Translations under genes and position numbers: made by a program | The notes under the pieces: model-generated | Told to the model about the DNA's origin: nothing | Databases searched by the model: none | The model's input: only the letters and a program-made list of their open reading frames with translations | Shown: positions 8,681 to 16,039 of the stretch, piece by piece | How positions within the stretch are numbered: the first letter of the stretch is position 1 | Layout of the letters: each line of letters opens with the position of its first letter | Source of the DNA: Paludibaculum fermentans | Lineage (GTDB): Bacteria; Acidobacteriota; Terriglobia; Bryobacterales; Bryobacteraceae | Reading direction: 5' to 3' | NCBI RefSeq assembly: GCF_015277775.1 | Contig: NZ_CP063849.1 | Location: 4,526,001 to 4,590,000 of the forward strand | Length of the DNA stretch: 64,000 nucleotides

Positions 8681-9709
8681 TCAACCCACCGTGGGATTCG
8701 ATGGGCCGGACTGCGCGGTCGTACTGCGCCGGTAGGCACCGGGCGGGACCCCGATGATGCGGCGAAAGGCTTTTCCAAAAGCGATCTCCGAGGTGTAGCC
8801 GGCGAGTTGCGCCGCCGCGGCGAGGGTGAGCTTCCTTTCCCGCAATGCGCGGGCCGCGCGGTGCATGCGGAGGCGGGTGAGATAGGTGAGCGGCGGTTCT
8901 CCGACAAGGCGGGTGAAGCGGGCGGCGAAGGGCGAGCGGGAGAGCCCCACCTTGCGACTGAGGGTCTGCAGCGTCCAGGGATGCTCGGGTGTCTCGTGCA
9001 TCAGGGAAAGGGCGGTGTGGATCTGCCGGTCGTTGAGGGCGGCCAACCAGTGGCTGTCGGTGGGCTGATCGCGAAGCCACGCCCGGATGACGCGCACGAA
9101 GAGAATGTCCATCAGGCGCGTGAGCACGGTCTCCCAGCCGGGTAGCGCATCCTCCGATTCCACCACCAGGGCGCGCATCACGGGCTCCAGATGCGTCCGC
9201 GTGCCGCTGGTGTCACCCCGCAAGTGCAGCACAGCCGGCAACAGTGCAAGCAACGGGACCCCATCCCGCAGGAAGCTAAACGAGCCGCATAACATCGACG
9301 TCAATGGACCCGAGCCGCCTTGTATCAGCAGCCGGCAGCGGCCGGTTGTACCTCCGCCGACCAGGTCGAGCACGGGCACGGCCTCACCGCCGGGCCGATC
9401 GGAGAGGTAGTAGGCATCGCCATAGGGAAGCACCACCAGATCGCCGGATTGCAGCAGGCGCGGCTCCGTGAGATGGCCCGGGCAGTGCAGCCAGCAGGTA
9501 CCCTGATCGATCCAGTGGAAATGGGCCGAGTCGCCTTTCTCGAAGCTCATGCCCCAGGGTGCGTGCAGTTGCGAACGGCAGAACAGGCGGGACTGGAGGC
9601 CCAGTCCGTTGAGGACGTCAGTGAGCACATCTGCGCCGCTGACCTCGATGACACGCCGCAGTTTCCGTCCGGCAGGACGATTGGTTTGTTTTCTCGGACT
9701 CTTGCTCAT
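8681..9709 (-). CDS. AraC-family regulator with cupin-type sensor domain
   Basis: 342 residues. The N-terminal ~190 residues form a cupin-like sensor (GADVLTDVLNGLGLQSRLFCR; HFHWIDQGTCWLH; LQSGDLVVLPYGDAYYLSD). The C-terminal AraC helix-turn-helix pair follows (WTLQTLSRKVGLSRSPFAARF; LAAAAQLAGYTSEIAFGKAFRR; IGVPPGAYRR). Such regulators often control a divergently transcribed oxidoreductase; here an F420-type reductase gene starts 128 bp away in the opposite direction, with a perfect 14-bp palindrome between them. Confidence 0.9.
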   Translation of the reverse strand: MSKSPRKQTNRPAGRKLRRVIEVSGADVLTDVLNGLGLQSRLFCRSQLHAPWGMSFEKGDSAHFHWIDQGTCWLHCPGHLTEPRLLQSGDLVVLPYGDAYYLSDRPGGEAVPVLDLVGGGTTGRCRLLIQGGSGPLTSMLCGSFSFLRDGVPLLALLPAVLHLRGDTSGTRTHLEPVMRALVVESEDALPGWETVLTRLMDILFVRVIRAWLRDQPTDSHWLAALNDRQIHTALSLMHETPEHPWTLQTLSRKVGLSRSPFAARFTRLVGEPPLTYLTRLRMHRAARALRERKLTLAAAAQLAGYTSEIAFGKAFRRIIGVPPGAYRRSTTAQSGPSNPTVG

Positions 9710-9761
9710 TTACAGTTCTGGCCGCTGAACGAGAATGACTATAAGCCAGCTCGCCGGCGCA

Positions 9762-9775
9762 CTGCAAGCTTGCAG
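9762..9775. promoter_or_regulatory. Palindrome in AraC/oxidoreductase divergent region
   Basis: CTGCAAGCTTGCAG is a perfect 14-bp palindrome midway between the divergent AraC and oxidoreductase starts. It could be a regulator site shared by both promoters. No binding evidence is available, and AraC proteins more often bind direct repeats, so the owner is uncertain. Confidence 0.35.
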
Positions 9776-9837
9776 CGCAGCAGGCACGGCTGACGACGGA
9801 GCAGTGCCTCGAAATCCCGGCCAGGAGGGGAAGGATC

Positions 9838-10473
9838 ATGAAGCTCGCTGTCATAGGCGCAGGAAATGTGGGCGGAACGCTGGCGCGGCGCTGGTCCGCG
9901 CTGGGCCATGAGGTGGTGCTGGGCCTGAGGGAGCCCGCATCCGCAAAGTCCAGGGCGCAGGCCGCTGAACTGGGCCTCGCCGCGATGGACCGCGCCGCCG
10001 CCGCGCGGGGTGCTGACATTGTCCTGCTGGCGACTCCAGGCGGTGAAGCGGCGGTCGAGGCCGCCCGCGCCTGCGAACTACAGGCAGGGCAGATCCTGGC
10101 CGATGCCACAAATCCGCTGAACGCGCGGCTGGATGGCCTGGATCATCCCAACGGACTTTCAGGAGCCCAAGAATTGGCCAGGGCATTACCGAACGTGCGG
10201 GTGGTGAAGGCGTTCAACACGGTCGGCTTCGGCATCATGGCCCAACCGGTGCGGGAGGGCCGCCGCAGCGTATTGTTCCTCTCCGGCGACGATCCGGACG
10301 CTGTGGAGAAGGTCTCCGCCCTGGCCGCGGAAACCGGATTCGAACCGCTCTACCTGGGCGGGCTGCCGGCGTCGCGGATGCAGGAGGAACACGCCGTGCT
10401 GTGGATTCACATGGCTATCAAGGCCGGGCTTGGCGTCGACTTCATGTTCTCCATCTGCCGGGGCGCCGCCTAA
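9838..10473 (+). CDS. NADPH-dependent F420 reductase-like / NAD(P)-binding oxidoreductase
   Basis: 211 residues. It opens directly with a Rossmann dinucleotide loop (AVIGAGNVGGTLARRWSALGHEV, residues 3-25) and continues with ADIVLLATPGG and ADATNPLNAR, the signature of the F420-dependent NADP oxidoreductase fold, which also includes many F420-independent reductases. A strong AGGAGG ribosome site precedes the ATG. Whether it uses F420 cannot be decided. The 3' end overlaps the convergent methyltransferase gene by 4 bp. Confidence 0.85.
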   Translation: MKLAVIGAGNVGGTLARRWSALGHEVVLGLREPASAKSRAQAAELGLAAMDRAAAARGADIVLLATPGGEAAVEAARACELQAGQILADATNPLNARLDGLDHPNGLSGAQELARALPNVRVVKAFNTVGFGIMAQPVREGRRSVLFLSGDDPDAVEKVSALAAETGFEPLYLGGLPASRMQEEHAVLWIHMAIKAGLGVDFMFSICRGAA

Positions 10474-11255
10474 GGACGACGGCCCGTCACGGTTCGCATG
10501 GCCAGGGTCTGGCGGATCAACTCCGTCCGGACCCATTCGCTATAGAGAGAGCGGACCCGCGGCAGTTCGGCCTCTGGAAAGAAGCCGCCCTGGGCCACCT
10601 GCGCTCCGACACTGTCGATCACTTCGACCCAAAGCGTGGTGCGCTGGGGGAAGTCGGGCTGGCCACGTTCTGAAACTTCATCCTGGAGATGAGTTTCGAC
10701 CTCCACCAGTCCGGCCGCCTCCAGCAGGGCGGGCAGGTGGTCGGCCATGCGGTTGTCCAAGTGGTGGGCCTGCCGCCAATCGAGGAACGCCTGGTAGAAG
10801 CGTTGGAACTCGCCCGGCGGCGCGGGATCCCAGGCGTTGTCCGCGTGGTTATAGTCGAGGATGACAACCAACCCGCCGGGCTTTACGGCGCGGGCCATGG
10901 CGGCCACAGCCTGCCCCGGCTCGGCAATCCACTGCAGCGTGCGGGCCGCGGTCACGACATCGAACTGAGCGGGATAGTCGAGGGTCGTTGCATCGCCCTG
11001 TTCAAAGTGCAGGTTCGCGAAGTCCCCGCAGCGGACCCGGGCCGATTCGAGGTGAACCGGATCCCGGTCGACGCCGACCACCTGACCTTCGGACCCGACC
11101 GCTTTCGCGATGCCCGCGGTGATCGCGCCGGCTGCGCAGCCGACATCCAACACGGAGAGACCCGGCCGCAATAGCCGGGCCAGGTGGCGGTGATCCTGTT
11201 CCAGCGTGCGGCGGCCCAGAATCCGGGCGTCGGAGCGGTGTGATTGTGCGTGCAT
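10470..11255 (-). CDS. Class I SAM-dependent methyltransferase
   Basis: 261 residues from the ATG at 11255; an open frame 69 codons longer exists but lacks family resemblance and would cross the promoter region. Motif I is clear (SVLDVGCAAGAITAGIA), followed by VVGVDRDP (acidic ribose-binding residue), FDVVTAARTLQWIAEP and KPGGLVVILDYNH. This is a UbiE/Methyltransf_11-like small-molecule methyltransferase. The acceptor is unknown. It is divergent from the small membrane protein gene at 11468. Confidence 0.87.
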   Translation of the reverse strand: MHAQSHRSDARILGRRTLEQDHRHLARLLRPGLSVLDVGCAAGAITAGIAKAVGSEGQVVGVDRDPVHLESARVRCGDFANLHFEQGDATTLDYPAQFDVVTAARTLQWIAEPGQAVAAMARAVKPGGLVVILDYNHADNAWDPAPPGEFQRFYQAFLDWRQAHHLDNRMADHLPALLEAAGLVEVETHLQDEVSERGQPDFPQRTTLWVEVIDSVGAQVAQGGFFPEAELPRVRSLYSEWVRTELIRQTLAMRTVTGRRP

Positions 11256-11304
11256 CCCTAATTCACGATAGAACACCCCAGAACCGCGGCTACCACTTTC
11301 CGTG

Positions 11305-11338
11305 GAGGCGCGGACTACCCCAACTGGGTAGCCGCCTC
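11305..11338. other. Imperfect hairpin in divergent promoter region
   Basis: GAGGCG (11305-11310) and CTACCC (11315-11320) pair with GGGTAG (11326-11331) and CGCCTC (11333-11338), leaving an asymmetric bulge. It lies between the divergent methyltransferase and membrane-protein genes. It could be an operator or a leader hairpin; no family is recognised. Confidence 0.3.
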
Positions 11339-11467
11339 TCACCGCATTGCGGCATGTGTCGCGGAGCCCAATCCCCGACACTGGGTAAGTCGCGGAACTG
11401 GGATCACCGATGACTGCACCTGTCATTCGACCCAGCGCCGCCAATTCCCGGCAAGGAGCCACGAATC

Positions 11468-11968
11468 ATGATGCTCGGTATGAGCCTTTCCACTTTCACT
11501 TTCGTTCACGTCCTGATCAGCCTCATCGGCATCGCCTCGGGCTTTGTGGTCGTAGCCGGGCTGCTTGGATCCAAGCGGATGGACGGCTGGACGGCGATCT
11601 TCCTGTCGACCACAGTCCTGACCAGCGTGACCGGCTTCGGCTTCCCGGTGAAGCAGTTCCTGCCGTCGCACGCCATCGGCATCCTCTCGCTCATCGTGCT
11701 GGCGGCGGCGATCCTCGCGCGCTACACCTACGGTTTGGCGGGCGGCTGGCGGCGGGTGTATGTGGTCTGTTCGATGATTGCGCTTTACTTCAACGTGTTT
11801 GTGGCCGTCGTGCAGTCGTTCCTGAAAGTGCCGGCGCTGCACGAACTGGCGCCTACGGGGTCGGAGCCGGCCTTTGTAGTAGCGCAGTCAGTGGTCCTGC
11901 TGCTCTTCGTCGGGTTGGGGATCCTGGCCGGCAAGCGCTTCCGGATCGGATCGCTGCTGACGGCCTAG
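11468..11968 (+). CDS. Small four-helix membrane protein of unknown function
   Basis: 166 residues made almost wholly of four hydrophobic helices (roughly 10-32, 42-62, 70-88 and 133-155), with short polar loops (GSKRMDGW; VPALHELAPTGSE). No catalytic motif is visible. An alternative in-frame start lies four codons later. A perfect 12-bp-stem hairpin ends the transcript. The function cannot be assigned. Confidence 0.75.
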   Translation: MMLGMSLSTFTFVHVLISLIGIASGFVVVAGLLGSKRMDGWTAIFLSTTVLTSVTGFGFPVKQFLPSHAIGILSLIVLAAAILARYTYGLAGGWRRVYVVCSMIALYFNVFVAVVQSFLKVPALHELAPTGSEPAFVVAQSVVLLLFVGLGILAGKRFRIGSLLTA

Positions 11969-11978
11969 TGGTGAGTAT

Positions 11979-12015
11979 GCGGCCGGGCGAGAGCACAACT
12001 CCTTCGCCCGGCCGC
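11979..12015. terminator. Bidirectional hairpin between convergent genes
   Basis: GCGGCCGGGCGA at 11979-11990 pairs perfectly with 12004-12015 around a 13-nt loop. It sits between the stop of the membrane protein (11968) and the stop of narK (12023, minus strand), so it can act on both transcripts. No U-run follows, as is common in high-G+C genomes. Confidence 0.7.
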
Positions 12016-12022
12016 GGGCCTG

Positions 12023-13270
12023 CTAGTCGGCGGGCTCCGATGCCCAAACCGAGCGCAGGCTGAACAGGCCGGCTCTGCGTACCGTCTCCTCTGGCCATTC
12101 CTGGAGCCATTTCGCCCCCAGGCGCAGCAGCACGCAGAGCACGACCAGCGTGAGTCCGCCGAAAGCAAGCAGGCCTGCGCCATAGCTCCCCGCGTGGTCT
12201 TTCAGATACCCCATCTGGGATGGCAGCAGGAAGCCGCCGATGCCTCCGGCCGCGCCCACCAGTCCGGTGATCGTTCCCACCGAGCCCGCAAAGCGCTGCG
12301 GCACCAACTGGAAGATCGCACCATTGCCCAGGCCGAGCATCGCCATGATCAAACCCAGCACCGCCACGGCGATCCCCAGGGCAGGCAGCGTGCTGAGGGC
12401 GCACAAACCGGCACCCGCCACAAGCAGCACGCCCAGCAGGACGCGGTAACCGCCGGCACGGTCGGCCAGCCAGCCGCCCACCGGCCGCAGGAAGCTGCCG
12501 CACACGACGATGAGGGTCACGAAGTCACCGGCCTGCACCTTGGACAGATGGTACTGGTCGACGAAGAAGACGGTGAGGAAACTCGCCAGGCCGACGAAGC
12601 CGCCGAAGGTGATGGAGTAGAAGAGGCAGAACCAGCCCGTGTCGGCCTGCGCCAGCAGGGCCTTGTACTGCTTCCACGTGACCGGCGCTTTGGGCGCGGG
12701 GCTTTCCCTGGCCAGCAGGGCGAAGGCGACCAGCACCAGAAGCACCGGGACCGCCGCGAAGGCGAAGGCGTTATGCCAGCCGAAGTGAGTGGCGATGCGG
12801 GGCATGAACAGTGTGGCCAGCAGGGTACCTGAGTTCCCCGCTCCGGCGATGCCCATGGCGAGCCCCTGATACTCCGGCGGATACCAGCGCGACGCCAGCG
12901 GCAGGGCCACGGCGAAGCTGGCGCCGGCCACGCCCAGCAGGGCTCCGATGCCCAGGAAGTGCTCGAAGGAGGAGGCGTAGCGCCAGCCCAGCAGCAGCGG
13001 CAGCAGCGTCACCGAAAGACCCAGCAGACCCGCGCGGCGTCCGCCGATGCGATCGGCCAGTGTACCGAGGACGGGCCGGAAGAACGAGCCCGACAGCAGC
13101 GGGATGGCCACCAGCAGCCCCTTCTGCGAAGCCGTCAGATGCAGTTGCTCCGCCAGAAACGGGCTGAGCGGACCCAGCAGCACCCACACCATGAAGCTCA
13201 CGTCGAAGTAGAGGAACGAGGCGAGCAGCGTCGGCCAGTGGCCTGCCTTCAGAAAGGCCTTGGAAGTCAT
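12023..13270 (-). CDS. narK: Nitrate/nitrite MFS transporter
   Basis: 415 residues with 12 predicted transmembrane helices and the NarK/NasA-type MFS pattern (ADRIGGRRAGLLGL cytoplasmic loop; GNSGTLLATLFMP; FLTVFFVDQYHLSKVQAGDFVT; GNGAIFQLVPQRFAG). It moves nitrate and/or nitrite across the plasma membrane. It is the last gene of the nitrate assimilation cluster; its ATG overlaps the nirD stop. Whether it imports nitrate or also exchanges nitrite is not decidable from the sequence. Confidence 0.9.
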   Translation of the reverse strand: MTSKAFLKAGHWPTLLASFLYFDVSFMVWVLLGPLSPFLAEQLHLTASQKGLLVAIPLLSGSFFRPVLGTLADRIGGRRAGLLGLSVTLLPLLLGWRYASSFEHFLGIGALLGVAGASFAVALPLASRWYPPEYQGLAMGIAGAGNSGTLLATLFMPRIATHFGWHNAFAFAAVPVLLVLVAFALLARESPAPKAPVTWKQYKALLAQADTGWFCLFYSITFGGFVGLASFLTVFFVDQYHLSKVQAGDFVTLIVVCGSFLRPVGGWLADRAGGYRVLLGVLLVAGAGLCALSTLPALGIAVAVLGLIMAMLGLGNGAIFQLVPQRFAGSVGTITGLVGAAGGIGGFLLPSQMGYLKDHAGSYGAGLLAFGGLTLVVLCVLLRLGAKWLQEWPEETVRRAGLFSLRSVWASEPAD

Positions 13271-13596
13271 GCGACGGCCTCCTTCATCTCCGGCAGCTGG
13301 ATCTCGACAATCCCTTCAATCACGCGCACGGGATAGGTGGTGACACCCACGGGCACGTCCGGCTTCAGCACCTTGCCGTTCTCCAGGTTGATGTTCCAAC
13401 CATGCAGCGGACAAACGACGGTTGTGCCCTTCGTGATGCCGTCGCACAGCGGCCCCAGATTGTGCGGGCAGCGGTTGTCGATCGCCTTAAAGCCGTCGGT
13501 CAGATGGAAGATCGCGATTTCGCGCCGTCCGATGCAGACGCTGCGGCCTTCGCGCAGGGGTACGTTTTCAGCGGGAGTGACTTTCAGCCAGCTCAT
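13267..13596 (-). CDS. nirD: Nitrite reductase (NADH) small subunit, Rieske type
   Basis: 109 residues from the ATG at 13596, whose ATGA overlaps the nirB stop; the longer open frame is rejected. It is a Rieske-like beta fold. It retains all four cluster ligands: NRCPHNLGPL (Cys43, His45) and CPLHGWN (Cys62, His65). Some NirD proteins, such as that of E. coli, lack these, so this one probably binds a [2Fe-2S] cluster. It partners NirB in six-electron reduction of nitrite to ammonium. Confidence 0.92.
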   Translation of the reverse strand: MSWLKVTPAENVPLREGRSVCIGRREIAIFHLTDGFKAIDNRCPHNLGPLCDGITKGTTVVCPLHGWNINLENGKVLKPDVPVGVTTYPVRVIEGIVEIQLPEMKEAVA

Positions 13597-16034
13597 CGGT
13601 AGGAGACCTCCTCGGGTGCTTCCATGGGTTGAATCTGAACGAACTGCGTGGCGGTCTTGGGTTGTTCGCGCTCCAGCCACGCGTCATAGGAAGCAGACTT
13701 GGCTTTCCTCAATCGATCCAGCAGGCCGGCTCTTGCCTCCGGCACTGCGTAAACGGTTTCGCGGCGGATCTTGTCCATGCCGGTGCGCTCGACGAAATCG
13801 TAGGTGCGCTCCAGGTAGTTGGCGTGTTCGCGGTAGTACTGGAAGAACAGCTCCGCCGATTCCAGGGCCTCTTCCGTCGAAGCCACGGTCACCAGCACGT
13901 CAGCCTTGCGCACTGACTTGCCGGCCGCTCCGCCCACCACCACCTGCCAGGAGCCTTCCTGGCCCACCAGGCCGATGTCCTTCACCGTCGCCTCCGCGCA
14001 GTTGCGGGGACATCCGACCACGGCCAGCTTGGTCTTGTGCGGGGTGAAGAGATTCTCCAGCCGCTTCTCCAGTTCGACGCCGGTGCTGATGGCGTCTTGC
14101 GTGCCGAAGCGGCAGAACTCGCTGCCGACGCAGGTTTTCACCATGCGCACGCCCTTGGCGTAGGCTTGCCCCGAGGGCATGCCGAGATCGGCCCAGATGC
14201 CCGGCAGATCCTGTTTCTTCACGCCGAGCAGGTCGAGCCGCTGGCTGCCGGTGACCTTGACGAGTGGAACGTTGTACTTCTCGGCCACCTCGGCGATGCG
14301 CCGTAGCTCCGCCGGCGATGTCACTCCGCCGCGCATGCGGGGGACCACGCTGAAGGTACCGTCCTTCTGGATATTGGCGTGGACACGGTCGTTGATGAAG
14401 CGGGAGGAGCGGTCTTCCTCGTGCTCCCCGCACCACACCATGTCGACCATGTAGCTGAGCGCCGGACGGCATTTCTCACAGCCCGTCCCATTGCCGTAGA
14501 TGTCGAGCACCTGCTGTACGGAACGGATCTGCTGCGTGTGGACCATCTCCCGCAACTGCTCTTCCGGGAACGGCACGCAACTGCACAACACCTGTTTGAC
14601 GTCGGGCTCAAAGCCGGGCGCCACAGCCGCCAGCAAGGCGGTACAGGTCCCGGCGCAGGATCCGCAACCGGCCGATGCGCGGGTCGCCTCCTTCAACTGG
14701 GAAAGCGTGCAGATGCCGCGATCGTGGATGGCCGTGATGATGGTGCCCTTGCTGACGCCCATGCACCCGCAGACCACTTCGCTGTCGGACATCTCCGCGA
14801 TGGAGGCGCCAGGGTCCTTGGGCGGTTCGGGGATCAGCAGGTTGCGGCGCTTGGCCGTGAGATCCTCTTTCGAGCGGATCCACTCCATGTAGCGGCCGCT
14901 TTCCGAGGTATCGCCCACGAGGATCGCGCCCACCATCTGTCCGCCCTTGAGCACCAGCTTCTTGTAGATGCCGAGGCCCGGATCCTCATAGCGCACGATG
15001 TCGAGACCCGCTTCGGTCTCTTCGATCACACCGGCGGAGAAGACCTCCACCCCGGCCACCTTCAACTTGGTGGCGGTGGAGCTGCCTTCGTACGTCGGAC
15101 CCTTATTGCCGGTGATCGTGGCCGCCAGCACTTTGCCCTGTTCGATCAGCGGGGCCACCAGGCCGTAGGTCATGCCGCGGTGTTCGACGCACTCGCCCAC
15201 GGCAAAGATGTCGGGATTCGAGGTTTCCAGGAAGTCGTTCACGACGATCCCGCGCTTCACTTCCAGACCGGCCATGCGACCCAGTTCCGCATTCGGCAGG
15301 ATGCCGGCGGCGACTACGACGAAATCGGCCGGCAGGATCTTGCCCGTGTTCAGCTCGACGCTCTCGACGCGCTCCTTACCGTGGATCGCGCGCACCGTGC
15401 ACTTGGTGCGCACGGTAATGCCGAGGTTCTCCATCTTGCGCTGGACGTAATGGCCGCCGGTGCTGTCGAGCTGGCGGTTCATCAGCGTGTCCAGCAGGTG
15501 GATCACGGTCACCTCGCAGCCCTGCACCTGCAGTCCGCGAGCCGCTTCCAGACCCAACAGCCCGCCGCCCAGCACGATGGCGTGCTTGCCCGGAGCCGAC
15601 CACTCCAGCAGCCGCTGCGTGTCATCCAGCGTGCGCCACGCGCAGACGCCTTTCTTTTCGAGACCCGGCACCGGCGGCACGAAGGGATGGCTGCCGGTGG
15701 CGATCAGCAGCTTGTCGTAAGAGGTCACGGCGCCGTCGTCGCCGCTGATGGTGTGGGCCACCGGATCGACGCCGGTGATCCGCACGCCCAGGCGCAAGGA
15801 GATGTTGCGCTCGCGATACCACTCCAGCGGGTTCAGCGTGATGTCGTCGAAGCCATGGACGCCGGCCAGGACGTTTGACAGCAGGATGCGGCTGTAGTTG
15901 ACGTGCGTTTCATCGCCGAAGATGGTGATGTCGAACATGTCGCCATAGCGCAGGATCTGCTCCAGACAGGCGATGCCTGCCATGCCGTTGCCGACCAGAA
16001 CCAGATGGGGCTTCTTTGCTTTGCGGGGCTTCAT
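13593..16034 (-). CDS. nirB: Assimilatory nitrite reductase large subunit
   Basis: 813 residues from the ATG at 16034, close to the usual ~830. In order: an FAD/NAD(P) pyridine-nucleotide-disulfide oxidoreductase domain (HLVLVGNGMAGIACLEQIL at the start; LLIATGSHPFVP); two BFD-like [2Fe-2S] domains (VVCGCMGVSKG with CGSCAGTC; LCSCVPFPEEQ with GCEKCRPAL); then the siroheme/[4Fe-4S] half with TCVGSEFC and GCPRNCAEA supplying the four cysteines. It reduces nitrite to ammonium with NAD(P)H in the cytoplasm. Siroheme comes from the cobA, hemD and sirC genes in the same region. Confidence 0.96.
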   Translation of the reverse strand: MKPRKAKKPHLVLVGNGMAGIACLEQILRYGDMFDITIFGDETHVNYSRILLSNVLAGVHGFDDITLNPLEWYRERNISLRLGVRITGVDPVAHTISGDDGAVTSYDKLLIATGSHPFVPPVPGLEKKGVCAWRTLDDTQRLLEWSAPGKHAIVLGGGLLGLEAARGLQVQGCEVTVIHLLDTLMNRQLDSTGGHYVQRKMENLGITVRTKCTVRAIHGKERVESVELNTGKILPADFVVVAAGILPNAELGRMAGLEVKRGIVVNDFLETSNPDIFAVGECVEHRGMTYGLVAPLIEQGKVLAATITGNKGPTYEGSSTATKLKVAGVEVFSAGVIEETEAGLDIVRYEDPGLGIYKKLVLKGGQMVGAILVGDTSESGRYMEWIRSKEDLTAKRRNLLIPEPPKDPGASIAEMSDSEVVCGCMGVSKGTIITAIHDRGICTLSQLKEATRASAGCGSCAGTCTALLAAVAPGFEPDVKQVLCSCVPFPEEQLREMVHTQQIRSVQQVLDIYGNGTGCEKCRPALSYMVDMVWCGEHEEDRSSRFINDRVHANIQKDGTFSVVPRMRGGVTSPAELRRIAEVAEKYNVPLVKVTGSQRLDLLGVKKQDLPGIWADLGMPSGQAYAKGVRMVKTCVGSEFCRFGTQDAISTGVELEKRLENLFTPHKTKLAVVGCPRNCAEATVKDIGLVGQEGSWQVVVGGAAGKSVRKADVLVTVASTEEALESAELFFQYYREHANYLERTYDFVERTGMDKIRRETVYAVPEARAGLLDRLRKAKSASYDAWLEREQPKTATQFVQIQPMEAPEEVSYR

Positions 16035-16039
16035 TTCGG

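Noticed and set aside
14379-15878. Long plus-strand open frame (499 codons) opposite nirB
   Set aside because: It is His/Arg/Gln-rich with no family resemblance and lies wholly antisense to nirB, whose cofactor motifs are all intact; a codon-bias shadow in high-G+C DNA.
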